64,000 bases of DNA, taken from assembly GCA_963786945.1 (NCBI GenBank), contig CAWBAO010000005.1, forward strand, positions 434,001 to 498,000. The letters are read 5' to 3'. This document shows, piece after piece, positions 9,643 to 19,653 of this stretch. Source of the stretch: JADKCZ01 sp963786945 (GTDB taxonomy: Bacteria > Myxococcota > Myxococcia > Myxococcales > Anaeromyxobacteraceae). The translations under genes were made by a program, and so were the position numbers. Position 1 is the first letter of the stretch; every line of letters begins with the position of its first letter. The notes below the pieces were generated by a model. The model was not told the origin of the DNA. It made no database searches and saw only the letters and a program-made list of their open reading frames with translations.

Positions 9643-10115
9643 CCGGGGCGGCCCCGCTGCGCTTCCGGCCGGTGGTGGAGGCCGACCTTCCGCGGATCAT
9701 GGAGATCGAGGCGGCCGGCTTCCTTCACCCGTGGTCCGAGGCGCTGCTGCGCGCCGAGCTCGGGCACGCCTGGTCCACGCTGCTGGCCGCGGTGGCGCCC
9801 GGGGCGGATCCCGGGGGGCGGATCCTCGGCTACATCGTCTACTGGCTGGTGCACGACGAGATCCACGTCCTCAACGTCGGCACCGCCCCGGAGGCGCGGC
9901 GGCAGGGGGTGGGGCGGGCCCTGATGGAGGAGGCGGCGGTCCGGGGCCGGGGTCGGGGCGCCCGGCTCTCGACGCTGGAGGTGCGCCGCTCCAACGCACC
10001 GGCCATCGCCCTCTACCGCTCGCTGGGCTACCTGCCGGTCGGGGTGCGGCCGCGCTACTACGCCGAGGAGAACGAGGACGCGATCGTCATGACCCTGGAG
10101 TTCGATCCGGGGTAG
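9639..10115 (+). CDS. rimI: Ribosomal-protein-alanine N-acetyltransferase
   Basis: 158-residue GNAT acetyltransferase of RimI length. It would acetylate the N-terminal alanine of a ribosomal protein (S18 in E. coli) using acetyl-CoA. The acetyl-CoA loop is seen as VGTAPEARRQGVGRALM (the RRQGVG signature), followed by LEVRRSNAPAIALYRSLGY and the C-terminal tract RPRYYAEENEDAIVM, all typical of RimI. GTG start at 9639, overlapping the stop of the preceding gene. Confidence 0.88.
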   Translation: MTGAAPLRFRPVVEADLPRIMEIEAAGFLHPWSEALLRAELGHAWSTLLAAVAPGADPGGRILGYIVYWLVHDEIHVLNVGTAPEARRQGVGRALMEEAAVRGRGRGARLSTLEVRRSNAPAIALYRSLGYLPVGVRPRYYAEENEDAIVMTLEFDPG

Positions 10116-10126
10116 ACAGATCGCCC

Positions 10127-11201
10127 ATGTGCTGGCGACTGGTCCGCTGGATCCTCTTCCGCTTCGACCCCGAGCTCGTCCACCGCCTGGCCCACCGGGT
10201 GCTCCACCTGGTGCCGGTGGCGCTGGCCCGCCGGCGGCGGCCTCGCGCCGACCCGCGCCTGCGCGTCCGCTGCCTGGGCCTCACCTTCGACAGCCCCGTC
10301 GGGCTGGCGGCCGGCTTCGACAAGGGAGACGTCGCGGTGGCGGCGCTGCTGGGGATGGGCGTTCTCCCACGTCGAGATCGGCACCATCACCCCCCGCCCC
10401 CAGCCCGGCAACGACCGGCCGCGCCTCTTCCGGCTGCCCGAGCACCGGGCCCTCATCAACCGGATGGGGTTCAACAACGAGGGGGCGGCCGCCTGCGCCG
10501 CCCGGCTCGCCGCGCTGGACCCGGCGGCGCGCATGGGCGTGGTCGGGATCAACGTCGGCAAGAACAAGGCGACGCCCAACGAGCAGGCGGTGGACGATTA
10601 CCTGGCCTGCATCGAGGCGCTGCAGGCCCATGCCGACTACGTGGTGGTCAACATCTCCTCGCCCAACACGCCGGGGCTGCGGCAGCTGCAGGAGCGCGAG
10701 GCGCTCGACCGCCTGCTGCGTGCCTGCGTGGCGCGGCTGGAGGCGCTGGCTCCAGGGAAGGGGCTGGTGGTGAAGCTGGCCCCGGACCTGGAGCCCGAGG
10801 CGCTCGACGAGGCGGTGGACGTGGCCATCGCCGCGGGAGTGGCCGGCATCGCCGCCACCAACACCACCCTGTCGCGGGCCGGCGTCGAGGGTCACCCGCG
10901 GGCGGGCGAGGCGGGGGGGCTCTCCGGGGCGCCGCTGACCGCGCGGTCCACCGCGGTGATCCGTCGGGTGGCGGCCCGGGCGGCGGGCCGCGTTCCGGTC
11001 ATCGGGTCCGGTGGGGTGATGACGGCCGAGGACGCCTGGGCCAAGATCCGGGCCGGGGCCAGCCTGGTGCAGGTCTACACCGGCTTCATCTACGGCGGTC
11101 CCGGGTTCCCCTCGCGGCTCAACCGGGAGCTCTGCCGACTGATGGAGCGGGACGGCTTCAGCTCGGTCGAGCAGGCGATCGGAGCAGACCTGAAAGGCTG
11201 A
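10127..11201 (+). CDS. pyrD: Dihydroorotate dehydrogenase (quinone), class 2, frameshifted as read
   Basis: Membrane-associated FMN enzyme oxidising dihydroorotate to orotate with quinone, in pyrimidine synthesis. The N-terminal helix (MCWRLVRWILFRFDPE) is the class-2 membrane anchor. AAGFDKGDVAV, INRMGFNNEGA, the catalytic-Ser segment NISSPNTPGLR and the FMN-binding GSGGVMTAEDAW are present. One extra base near 10361 (ATG GGC g TTC TCC CAC) shifts the frame; correcting it restores GFSHVEIGTITPRPQPGN and a 357-residue protein. The error sits in otherwise perfectly conserved sequence, so it is probably technical. Confidence 0.93.
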
Positions 11202-11226
11202 ACCCATCACGACGCATCGCGTTGTG

Positions 11227-11255
11227 TTGACGCGAAAGGACGAAGGGCGCACACT
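11227..11255 (+). promoter_or_regulatory. Possible promoter of the phasin-like gene
   Basis: TTGACG, 17-bp spacer, CACACT, about 57 bp before the ATG at 11312. Good -35, weak -10. Confidence 0.3.
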
Positions 11256-11311
11256 CTCCCCCAAGGTGGGTGTGGCGGTCTCCTGCCGCCACCGCTAGAG
11301 CGAGGGGCGAC

Positions 11312-11731
11312 ATGGTCGAGACGCGCAAGATCAGCCAGATTACAAGTGTCAAGATGCCTGAACTCCTGAAGGATCTGGCCAAGAAGGGGAAGGCCGGCCG
11401 CAAGGAGATCGAGGCCAGGCTCGAGAAGATGGTGGGCGACGCACACCTCGAAGCTCGGCTCGCCGACCTCCGCGGACGGCTGGAGCATCTCCAGAAGACG
11501 GGCCGCGCCCGCACCGAGGCGTGGCGTGGCAAGGCCGACGCCTTCCGCGCCGAGGCCTTGGAGCGGGTGGTCGACATCCAGGGAAAGATCGTGTCGTTCC
11601 TTGGTGTTGCGACCCAGGAGCAGGTGCGGGAGCTGCATCGTGACCTCGAGCGACTTGCCAAGAAGATCGAGACCGGGCACAAGGCCCGGCCGGCCAGGAA
11701 GGCGGCGCCCAGGACGGAGATGAGAACGTGA
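11312..11731 (+). CDS. Phasin-like coiled-coil protein
   Basis: 139-residue charged, helical protein. The central part has long amphipathic helices rich in Lys, Glu and Arg, and the segment VSFLGVATQEQVRELHRDLERLAKKIE resembles the C-terminal coiled coil of polyhydroxyalkanoate granule-associated (phasin) proteins. The tail is basic (KARPARKAAPRTEMR). Start at 11312 is preceded by CGAGGGGCGA. Codon use is slightly more relaxed than in its neighbours. No PHA synthase is in the window, so the granule role is inference; a nucleoid or envelope structural role is also possible. Confidence 0.55.
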   Translation: MVETRKISQITSVKMPELLKDLAKKGKAGRKEIEARLEKMVGDAHLEARLADLRGRLEHLQKTGRARTEAWRGKADAFRAEALERVVDIQGKIVSFLGVATQEQVRELHRDLERLAKKIETGHKARPARKAAPRTEMRT

Positions 11732-11798
11732 CCACGGCAGGCGGGATGTTCGACTCGGCTCGGGCGGCGACCCGAGCCTGCGCGGGAGGTCGACCGGC

Positions 11799-12491
11799 TT
11801 GATCGGCGCGGCCGCCAGGGGGGCGTTCGTGCTCGGGGTGGCGGGCTTCATCGGGTCGGCGGCCTTGACCGTCCCGAGCCGCCTCGCTGACCCGAGGCGA
11901 GAGATCCGGCCCGCCGAGCCGGAGCTGGGGGCCTGCCTCGCGACCGGCTGCCCGGACGCGGTGCGCGAGCGGCAGGTGGCCCTGCTGGAGGATTTCCTCT
12001 TCGCCCGCATGCCGGGGCTCGACCCGGCCCTCCACGAGGACCTGGCGCGGGCCATCCTGTCCGAGTCCGAGGCGGCCCGCCTCGATCCGCTGCTGGCGCT
12101 CGCCGTCATCGAGGTCGAGTCGGGGTACGACCCGTCGGCCGTCAGCGCCGCCGGGGCGCTCGGGTTGATGCAGCTCCTCCCCGGCACCATGAAGCGCGAG
12201 GTGGCCGGGCTCGGCCCGGAGCACCGCGATCCGCAGGACCCCATCGCCAACGTCCGGGCCGGGGTCCGCTACCTGCGCCGCTGCCTCGACAGCTACCCCG
12301 ATCCCGAGGTGGCGCTGATGGCCTACAACGCCGGTCCCAACCGGCTCTACGGCTGGATCCGGGCCGGGACCATCCCGCCCGAGGTCGTCGCCTACGCCAG
12401 GCGGGTCCTGGCCGAGCACCTCCGGCTGCAGCAGGCCCTCCCCGTGGAGATCGGGCCGAGGTTCGCCGAGACGTCCCTGCCGGGCCGCTGA
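11799..12491 (+). CDS. Lytic transglycosylase, SLT domain
   Basis: 230-residue murein lytic transglycosylase with an N-terminal hydrophobic segment (GAFVLGVAGFIGSAALTV), probably an anchor or signal, then a Slt70-type catalytic domain. The catalytic Glu lies in AVIEVESGYDP near residue 106, followed by SAAGALGLMQLLPGT and MAYNAGPNRL, the three diagnostic motifs. TTG start at 11799, supported by GGGAGGT about 8 bases upstream. Its stop overlaps the ATG of queE (TGATG). Confidence 0.88.
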   Translation: MIGAAARGAFVLGVAGFIGSAALTVPSRLADPRREIRPAEPELGACLATGCPDAVRERQVALLEDFLFARMPGLDPALHEDLARAILSESEAARLDPLLALAVIEVESGYDPSAVSAAGALGLMQLLPGTMKREVAGLGPEHRDPQDPIANVRAGVRYLRRCLDSYPDPEVALMAYNAGPNRLYGWIRAGTIPPEVVAYARRVLAEHLRLQQALPVEIGPRFAETSLPGR

Positions 12492-13123
12492 TGCGGGTCA
12501 CGGAGATCTTCCAGAGCATCCAGGGCGAGGGAACGCGGGCCGGCCGGCCCTGCGCCTTCGTCCGCTTCACCGGTTGCGACCTGCGCTGCACCTGGTGCGA
12601 CAGCGCCTACGCCTTCCACGGGGGGGTGGAGAGGTCGCGGCCGTCGATCGTGGCCGAGCTGAACGCCATGGCGCTGCGCCACGTCTGCCTGACCGGGGGC
12701 GAGCCGCTCCTGCAGCCGGACCTGCCGGAGCTCTGCCGCGACCTGGTGGCGTCGGGCTGGGAGGTGACGGTCGAGACCCACGGCCAGCGCGATGCCGAGG
12801 GGCTGCCGCCGGAGGTGGTGCGCATCTTCGACGTGAAGCCGCCCGGCTCCGGAGAGGAGACGCGCGACTTCGGCTACCTCGAGCGGCTCCGGCCGCACGA
12901 CGAGGTGAAGTTCGTGGTGGCGTCGGCCGAGGACTTCGCCTGGTCGGTGGAGGTGGCGAGGCGCCACCGGCTGCCGGGGCGGGTGGCGGTCCTCTTCTCG
13001 CCGGTGGTGCCGGGCGTCGACCCCAGGGCGCTGGTGGCGTGGCTCCTGGCCTCGGGGATCGAGGCTCGGCTCTCGCTCCAGCTGCACAAGCTGATCTGGG
13101 GCGAGGACGCCCGCGGCGTCTGA
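12491..13123 (+). CDS. queE: 7-carboxy-7-deazaguanine synthase
   Basis: 210-residue radical-SAM enzyme of queuosine/7-deazapurine synthesis, making CDG from CPH4. The [4Fe-4S] cysteines are C29, C33 and C36 in CDLRCTWC, the CX3CX2C pattern shared by QueE and canonical radical SAM enzymes. FQSIQGEG at the N-terminus, LTGGEPLLQ, VETHG and QLHKLIWG near the C-terminus are characteristic of QueE. The start overlaps the stop of the transglycosylase gene. No other que genes are in the window. Confidence 0.92.
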   Translation: MRVTEIFQSIQGEGTRAGRPCAFVRFTGCDLRCTWCDSAYAFHGGVERSRPSIVAELNAMALRHVCLTGGEPLLQPDLPELCRDLVASGWEVTVETHGQRDAEGLPPEVVRIFDVKPPGSGEETRDFGYLERLRPHDEVKFVVASAEDFAWSVEVARRHRLPGRVAVLFSPVVPGVDPRALVAWLLASGIEARLSLQLHKLIWGEDARGV

Positions 13124-13248
13124 GCGGGGCCGCCCGCGGCGATCCGGGGCGGCTTCCGGGCCCCCTCGCCCGGGCGGGAACATCCGGGGGGCTCGCGAGT
13201 TGCCAGTGGACCAACCCCGGGCCACGCCGAGACGGGTCCTGGGTCTCC

Positions 13249-13278
13249 TTGACGCAGCACGTCCCCGGTTGCTAGAAA
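13249..13278 (+). promoter_or_regulatory. Sigma-70-like promoter, near-leaderless
   Basis: TTGACG, 18-bp spacer, TAGAAA. The expected start of transcription is only a few bases before the ATG at 13288, so the message would be leaderless or nearly so. Confidence 0.45.
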
Positions 13279-13287
13279 CACCAGCAG

Positions 13288-13996
13288 ATGCGCTCACTTG
13301 CATTTCTTGTCGCCGCCGCGGCGCTGGCCGTGCCTTCGCCGGCCCCGGCGGGGCCCACCGTCACGCTCAACGGCGTGAGCATCAGCGGGGTGGCCAACCA
13401 GAAGTTCGAGAACGTCAACGTCGTCATCGACGCGCAGGGCAACCTGGACATCCAGGCCAAGGGCTACGCGGTCCGTTCGGCCGCCCCCGCCGCGGCCCCG
13501 GTCGCCGGCCCGGCAGCCCACCGGATCCGGGACCCCCCCGCTCGCCCCGTCGCACGCCGCCGCCGCGCCCGTGCTGGCCGCGCCCGCCGCCGGGGCCAGC
13601 ATGGTGGCCAGCGCCTCGCCCAGCCAGCCCGGGCGGTTGACCCGCCGCTACTTCCTCGCCACCGAGCAGAGCCTGCCCGACGGCACGCAGTACGACGTCG
13701 AGGTCTTCATCAACGCCAGCTGGATCCGGGTGGTGAAGTCGTCGGACCCGCAGGTGGTCACGGAGATCACCCGCTACCTCCGCCCCGGCGCCAACAAGGT
13801 GACCCTCTCCTGCACCAAGAAGCTGAAGGGGGTCGAGCGGCGCAGCACCAGCGCCGACGTGACGCTCAAGGTGGTGGTCGGCGCCGGCAACGTCGGCGGC
13901 GACCACGTGATGATCGACGACCCGCTCGCGGTGTTGACGCGCACCGCGGCGGAGGTGGACGACAAGGTGGAGGAGTTCGTCTTCGAGGCGCGTTAG
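13288..13996 (+). CDS. Exported protein of unknown function, frameshifted as read
   Basis: About 235 residues when one base is removed from a C7 run at 13533-13539. A clear signal peptide (MRSLAFLVAAAALAVPSPAPAG) is followed by a short beta-rich segment (VTLNGVSISGVANQKFENV), an Ala/Pro-rich linker and a C-terminal domain with TRRYFLATEQSLPDGTQYDV, NASWIRVVKSSDPQV and LSCTKKL. I recognise no known family. It is followed after 12 bp by another unknown gene and a Tgl-like pilotin gene, so an envelope or pilus role is possible but unproven. Confidence 0.65.
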
Positions 13997-14008
13997 TGGG
14001 GGTGGCGC

Positions 14009-14476
14009 GTGTTCACGCCGGAACCGAGCATCCAGTTCGTCCCCGCCACCCGCGAGCAGGTGGTGGCGATCATCGAGGCCATCAACCAGCCGCAGGTCTC
14101 CATCCCCGGCAAGGAGCCGCAGGCCGTCCAGGGGGTGCTCTGCAGCCTGCGCAACCCCAACGGCACCTTCTCCATCGTGGTCGCGCTCCACCTGCCACGG
14201 ACCGGCGAGAACGTCATCTACCTCCACGAGAAGCGGCAGCTGTCCGCCGAGGAGTACCGCGAGGTCCAGGACGCCGGGCTCCACTTCCTCGAGTCCATGG
14301 GCTTCATGCTCGACAACCTCAACTTCAGGAACATGGCCCCGGCGCTCCAGGACGAGATGCTGAAGCGCCTCCCGCTCTTCTCCCCTCCGCGCCCGCCGGC
14401 GGTCGCCGTGACCGCCGCGGAACAGGGGGCCGCCGCCGGGGCGGTCCGCGTGGCGCGCTTCCTCTCCTCGTTCTGA
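14009..14476 (+). CDS. Conserved protein of unknown function in the Tgl-like operon
   Basis: 155-residue protein without signal peptide or membrane segment. An alpha/beta core (PSIQFVPATREQVVAIIEAI, FSIVVALHLPRTGENVIYLHEKRQLSAEEY) is followed by a Pro/Ala-rich tail. The text EYREVQDAGLHFLESMGFMLDNLNF suggests a long amphipathic helix. GTG start at 14009 is preceded by GGGGGTGG. It lies 10 bp before the Tgl-like lipoprotein and is probably translated from the same message. I cannot assign a function. Confidence 0.65.
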   Translation: MFTPEPSIQFVPATREQVVAIIEAINQPQVSIPGKEPQAVQGVLCSLRNPNGTFSIVVALHLPRTGENVIYLHEKRQLSAEEYREVQDAGLHFLESMGFMLDNLNFRNMAPALQDEMLKRLPLFSPPRPPAVAVTAAEQGAAAGAVRVARFLSSF

Positions 14477-14486
14477 TCGGACCGAA

Positions 14487-15251
14487 ATGACCCTTCCACG
14501 CGCGCCGCACCCCGCCGCCACGCTCCTCCTCGTGCTCGCGCTCGGGGGGTGCGCCAGCGGCCCCTCGCCCAAGGCCATGAAGACCGCCGAGATCCACAAC
14601 GACCTGGCGGTCGAGGCGCTGCGGGCCGGCCGGTCGCAGGAGGCCTTGAAGGAGTACGACATCGCGCTGGAGGCCGACCCCGACATGCCCGAGGCCTTGA
14701 TGGGGCGCGGCCTGGTGATGGAGTACGGCTTCGGCAAGCTGGCGGAGGCCGAGGCCGACTACCGCCACGCGCTGCTGATCCGGCCCAACTACCCGGAGGC
14801 CCACAACAACCTCGGCCAGCTGCTCGCGAAGACCGGGCGCCCCACCGAGGCCCTCGCCGAGTTCGACAAGGCCATCGACATCAACCTCTACATGGAGCCG
14901 TGGGTGGCCCGCTGCAACCGGGGCCAGACCCTCTACCAGCTGGGGCGGAAGGACGAGGGGCTGGCGGAGCTCCACACCTGCGTCCGCATCGCCCCCAAGT
15001 ACTGCCAGGGACGGCGCGAGCTGGGGCGCATCCTGCTGGCCGAGGGGAAGCCGGCCGAGGCGCTGGCGGAGTTCGAGGCCTACGCGCGCTCCTGTCCCAA
15101 GTCGGCGGACGCCCAGCTGCAGCTCGGCACGGCGCGGCTCAAGGCCGGCGACGCGGCCGGGGCGCGCTCGGCCTTCGAGGCCTGCGTGTCCATGGCGGGC
15201 GAGGGGGCGGTGGCGGACGAGTGCCGCAAGACGCTCCAGCTCCTCAAGTAG
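14487..15251 (+). CDS. TPR lipoprotein, Tgl/PilF (PilW)-like pilotin
   Basis: 254-residue outer-membrane lipoprotein with lipobox LALGGC (Cys22) and about six tetratricopeptide repeats, for example ALKEYDIALEADPDMPEALM, AEADYRHALLIRPNYPEAHN and ALAEFDKAIDINLYMEP. Size, lipobox and repeat number fit Tgl of Myxococcus and PilF/PilW of Pseudomonas/Neisseria, which help the PilQ secretin assemble in the outer membrane. The pilus ATPase at the start of the window shows that the cell has the partner machinery. Generic TPR lipoproteins look similar, so the assignment is probable, not certain. Confidence 0.72.
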   Translation: MTLPRAPHPAATLLLVLALGGCASGPSPKAMKTAEIHNDLAVEALRAGRSQEALKEYDIALEADPDMPEALMGRGLVMEYGFGKLAEAEADYRHALLIRPNYPEAHNNLGQLLAKTGRPTEALAEFDKAIDINLYMEPWVARCNRGQTLYQLGRKDEGLAELHTCVRIAPKYCQGRRELGRILLAEGKPAEALAEFEAYARSCPKSADAQLQLGTARLKAGDAAGARSAFEACVSMAGEGAVADECRKTLQLLK

Positions 15252-15263
15252 GAGCGGGCGCCG

Positions 15264-15659
15264 ATGGCCGCCGAACGGACCCCCCCCACCGCACCGCTCC
15301 AGGACTTCGGCCGCTGGCTGAAGCAGGAGCGCGAGCTGCGCGACCTCGAGCGCGAGGAGCTGGCCGCGGCCACGCGTCTCGGGGTGGGCGTCATCGAGGC
15401 GCTCGAGTCTGGCGACGAGGCCCGCATGCCCCCGCGGGCCTACGTGGTGGGCTACCTCCGCAGCTACGCCACCGCGGCCGGGCTGGATCCCGACGAGCTG
15501 GTGCTGCGCTGGCAGGAGGCGGCGGGACCCGAGCCGGAGGCGGACCGGCGGCCCCGGGCGCGCCGCTGGCTGCCGCTGCTGGTGGCGGCGCTGGTGCTGG
15601 GGGTGCTGGGGGCCGTGCTGATCTCGGCCCTCTTCAGGGGCGGCGGGGCGGGCGGGTGA
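15264..15659 (+). CDS. RodZ-like helix-turn-helix protein with one transmembrane segment
   Basis: 131 residues: an Xre/RodZ-type helix-turn-helix (about 15-80; FGRWLKQERELRDLEREELA, TRLGVGVIEALESGD, YVVGYLRSYATAAGLDP), a short basic linker (RRPRARR) and one transmembrane helix at 102-124, ending almost at once outside. It matches the cytoplasmic and membrane parts of RodZ but lacks the periplasmic domain. RodZ-like proteins organise MreB or localise pili. Its stop overlaps the GTG of recO. Function is inferred. Confidence 0.7.
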   Translation: MAAERTPPTAPLQDFGRWLKQERELRDLEREELAAATRLGVGVIEALESGDEARMPPRAYVVGYLRSYATAAGLDPDELVLRWQEAAGPEPEADRRPRARRWLPLLVAALVLGVLGAVLISALFRGGGAGG

Positions 15660-16430
15660 GCGGGCGGTTCAAGCTCTCGGCGGTGGTCCTGCGCACCATC
15701 GACTACGCCGACGCGGACCGGGTGGTGACCTTGCTGAGCCGCGAGCGCGGCAAGCTGGTGGCCTTCGCCCGCGGTGCCCGGGCCTCGAGGCGGCGCTTCG
15801 GCGGCGGGCTGGAGCCCTTCACCCAGGTGACCGCCGAGCTGGCCGAGCGGGGCGGCGGCGACGCCATGGCCCGGCTCGACTCGGTGTCGGTGGAGCGGTC
15901 CTTCCACCACGTCCGCGGCGACCTGGCCCGGATCGGCTGCGCCGCCTACGCCTCGGAGCTGGCCGGCGCGCTGGTGCGCGACCACGAGCCCCACGAGGCG
16001 CTCTTCGACCTGCTGGTCGGGTACCTCGGCCGGCTCGACGCGGCGCCGGCCCTTCCCGCCGAGCTGCGGGTCTTCGAGCTCGGGGCGCTGGAGGCGGCTG
16101 GCTTCCAGCCCCGGCTGGACGCCTGCGCGCGGTGCGGCGAGGTGGCCGGGGCCGGCGGGGACGGGGCGGCGTTCTCGCCCGCGGACGGGGGGCTGCTCTG
16201 CGAGCGGTGCCAGGCCGGCGCGGTCGGGACCACCCGGCTCTCGGGCGAGGCGGTGGCGGCGCTCCGCCGGTTCCAGCAGGGCGGCTTCGCGGGCGATGGG
16301 GGAGGGGATCTCGCCGCCGGTGGGCCGGGAGCTGCGCGAGGCGCTGGGACGGTTCGTGGAGCAGCTGATCGGACACCGCCTGATGGCCCGACGCTTCCTC
16401 GACGAGATGGCCCCGCTGCTGGCCGACTGA
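15656..16430 (+). CDS. recO: DNA repair protein RecO, frameshifted as read
   Basis: RecO loads RecA with RecF/RecR at gaps. The N-terminal OB fold (FKLSAVVLRTIDYADADRVV, GKLVAFARGARASRRRFGG) and the C-terminal helical domain with CXXC pairs (CARCGE, CERCQ) are seen. One extra G in the run at 16291-16293 shifts the frame; correction gives AMGEGISPPVGRELREALG and ends RRFLDEMAPLLAD, total 257 residues, a usual RecO length. GTG start overlaps the upstream stop. Confidence 0.88.
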
Positions 16431-16502
16431 GCCTCGCGGCCGGTCCCGGGGGAGCCCGGCGACCACCCCTCCCGCCCGGGGGGTCCCCGGGGAGCTTGCC
16501 GT

Positions 16503-16531
16503 TTGACATCGCGGGGTTGGGACCATAGGTT
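16503..16531 (+). promoter_or_regulatory. Sigma-70 promoter of glyQS
   Basis: Perfect TTGACA, 17-bp spacer, TAGGTT. It is the only strong promoter upstream of glyQ and lies about 48 bp before the preferred GTG start. Confidence 0.65.
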
Positions 16532-16578
16532 GCACGGTCCCGGTGACCCCTTGGCCACCCGTCGCGAGGAGCGCGCGC

Positions 16579-17514
<936 letters not shown>

Positions 17515-17535
17515 CCGACCTTCCCGAGAGAGACC

Positions 17536-19653
17536 ATGGCAGACCTTCTGTTCGAGATCGGGGCCGAGGAGATCCCGGCCGGCTTCGTGCCGCCGGCGCT
17601 GAGGCAGCTGGAGGAGGACCTGGCCCGGCTCCTGGCCGAGGCCCGCCTCACCCACGGCGAGGTGAAGGCCATGGGGACGCCGCGGCGGCTGGTGGTCTGG
17701 GCCCGCGACCTGTCGGCCCGCCAGGCCGATGCCCGGACCGAGGCCCTCGGCCCGTCGGTGGCCAGCGCCTTCGACGCCGAGGGGAAGCCCACGCCGGCGG
17801 CGCTCGGCTTCGCCAGGAGCCAGGGGGTCGAGGTGGCCGCCCTCGAGCGGATCGAGACGCCCAAGGGGCTGCGGCTCGGGGTCACCAGGGTGGAGAAGGG
17901 ACGGAAGGCGGAGCAGGTGCTGCCGGCGCTGCTGACGCGCCTGCTCTCCGGCCTGCGCTTCAAGAAGGCGATGCGCTCCCGCTGGGACGAGGTGACCTTC
18001 GCCCGGCCCATCCGGTGGATCGTGGCGCTCCACGCCGGCAAGCCCCTCCCGGTGCGCTACGGCGAGGTCCGCAGCGGGACGGCCACCCGCGGCCACCGCT
18101 TCCTGGCGCCGAGGGCCATCGCCCTCAAGGGGACGCCCGAGGACTACCTGCAGAGGCTGGCCCGGGCCCACGTGATGGTCGATCCGGTGGCCCGGAAGGC
18201 CGCCATCGAGAAGGCGGTGGCGGCCGCGGCCCGGCGCGGCGGCGGCGTGGTCCGCCCCGACCCGGGGCTGCTCGAGCAGGTCACCTACCTGGTCGAGCAC
18301 CCGACCGCGGTGCTGGGCGAGTTCGAGCGGTCCAACCTGGCCCTCCCGCCCGAGGTGGTGGTCTCGGAGATGCGGAACCACCAGCGCTACTTCGCGGTGG
18401 TGGACGCGCAGGGGCGGCTCACCAACAAGTTCGTGGCCGTCTCCGGCACCCCGGTGAAGGATCCCCGGGTGGCTCGCAACGGCTACCAGCGGGTGCTGCG
18501 GGCCCGGCTGGCCGACGCCCGCTTCTTCTTCGAGGAGGACCGGAAGCGGACGCTGGAGAGCCGGGTGGCCGACCTGGGACGCCGCACCTTCCAGGCCAGG
18601 CTCGGCAGCGAGCTGCAGCGGGTCGAGCGGATCGGCGCGGTGGCGGCGGCGCTGGCGCGGGCGCTGGGCAAGGAGGCGCTCCTGCCGGACCTGGCCACCG
18701 CGGCCCGGCTCTGCAAGGCCGATCTCGGGACCGGAATGGTGGGGGAGTTCCCCGAGTTGCAGGGGATCATGGGCGGACACTACGCGCGGCTGGAGGGGCT
18801 CCCCCCCGACGTCGCCGACGCCATCGAGGATCACTACCGGCCCATCGGCGCCGGCGAGGAGATGCCGCGCGGCGACCTGGGGGCGCTGGTGGGCCTGTCC
18901 GACCGGCTCCACCAGCTGGTCGGCATCATCGCCGTGGGGGAGAAGGCCACCGGCGGGGCCGATCCCTTCGGCCTGCGCCGCGCCGCCATCGGCATCATCC
19001 GCCTCCTGCTCGACCGCGGCTACCACCTCTCGCTGCGGTCCGCCGTCGAGGCCACGCTGGACCAGCTGGCCGGGGTCAGGCTGTCCGGCGACCGGGCCCA
19101 GCTGGCCGGGCAGGTGCTGGAGTTCATCCGCGGCCGGCTCAAGGCGCAGTGGGCGGAGGAGTTCGACGTCGACCTGGTGGAGGCGGTGCTGTCCGCCGGC
19201 CACGACGACGTGGTCGACGCCAGGCAGCGGCTGCAGGCCCTGGCGGTGGTGCGCCAGCGCGAGGACTTCGTGCCGCTGGCGGTGGCCTTCAAGCGGGTCG
19301 CCAACATCCAGGAGAAGGCCCCGGCCGGCGCCGCCGAGGTGGACGCCTCCCTGCTGGCCGAGCCGGCCGAGCAGGCCCTGCGGGTGGAGCTGGAGCGGGT
19401 CGAGCACGAGGCGGCGGCGCTCCGGACCCGGCGCGACTACCCGGGCATCCTGAGGGCGGTGGCGACCCTCAAGCCGGCCATCGACGCCTTCTTCGACGGG
19501 GTGATGGTGATGGCCGAGGACCCGCGGCTGCGGGCCAACCGGCTGGCCCTGATGCGGCGGGTCGCCGCCCTCTTCGGCGAGGTGGCCGACTTCAGGAAGA
19601 TCCAGGCCGAGCTGCCCCCGGGCGCCGGCCAGCGCAAGGTCCAGGCCCCATGA
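17536..19653 (+). CDS. glyS: Glycyl-tRNA synthetase beta subunit
   Basis: 705-residue beta chain, needed for tRNA binding and activity with GlyQ. Begins MADLLFEIGAEEIPAGFVPPA and contains the hallmark VVSEMRNHQRYFAVVD, ARLADARFFFEEDRK, CKADLGTGMVGEFPELQG and DPFGLRRAAIGIIRLLL, with the C-terminal anticodon-binding-like domain. Full length. Its stop overlaps the ATG of the next gene (ATGA), so the downstream lipoprotein genes are probably co-transcribed with this housekeeping operon. Confidence 0.96.
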   Translation: MADLLFEIGAEEIPAGFVPPALRQLEEDLARLLAEARLTHGEVKAMGTPRRLVVWARDLSARQADARTEALGPSVASAFDAEGKPTPAALGFARSQGVEVAALERIETPKGLRLGVTRVEKGRKAEQVLPALLTRLLSGLRFKKAMRSRWDEVTFARPIRWIVALHAGKPLPVRYGEVRSGTATRGHRFLAPRAIALKGTPEDYLQRLARAHVMVDPVARKAAIEKAVAAAARRGGGVVRPDPGLLEQVTYLVEHPTAVLGEFERSNLALPPEVVVSEMRNHQRYFAVVDAQGRLTNKFVAVSGTPVKDPRVARNGYQRVLRARLADARFFFEEDRKRTLESRVADLGRRTFQARLGSELQRVERIGAVAAALARALGKEALLPDLATAARLCKADLGTGMVGEFPELQGIMGGHYARLEGLPPDVADAIEDHYRPIGAGEEMPRGDLGALVGLSDRLHQLVGIIAVGEKATGGADPFGLRRAAIGIIRLLLDRGYHLSLRSAVEATLDQLAGVRLSGDRAQLAGQVLEFIRGRLKAQWAEEFDVDLVEAVLSAGHDDVVDARQRLQALAVVRQREDFVPLAVAFKRVANIQEKAPAGAAEVDASLLAEPAEQALRVELERVEHEAAALRTRRDYPGILRAVATLKPAIDAFFDGVMVMAEDPRLRANRLALMRRVAALFGEVADFRKIQAELPPGAGQRKVQAP

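Noticed and set aside
8829..10115. Single 428-residue protein joining a SurA-N-like region to RimI
   Set aside because: Removing one base near 9598 gives a natural end for the first protein and a GTGA overlap with a full-length RimI, matching other joins in the window. A true fusion is less likely.
10320..16300. Programmed +1 ribosomal frameshifting in pyrD, recO and others
   Set aside because: The ten sites share no slippery codon, stop codon or downstream structure, and affect unrelated housekeeping genes. Sequence error explains them better.
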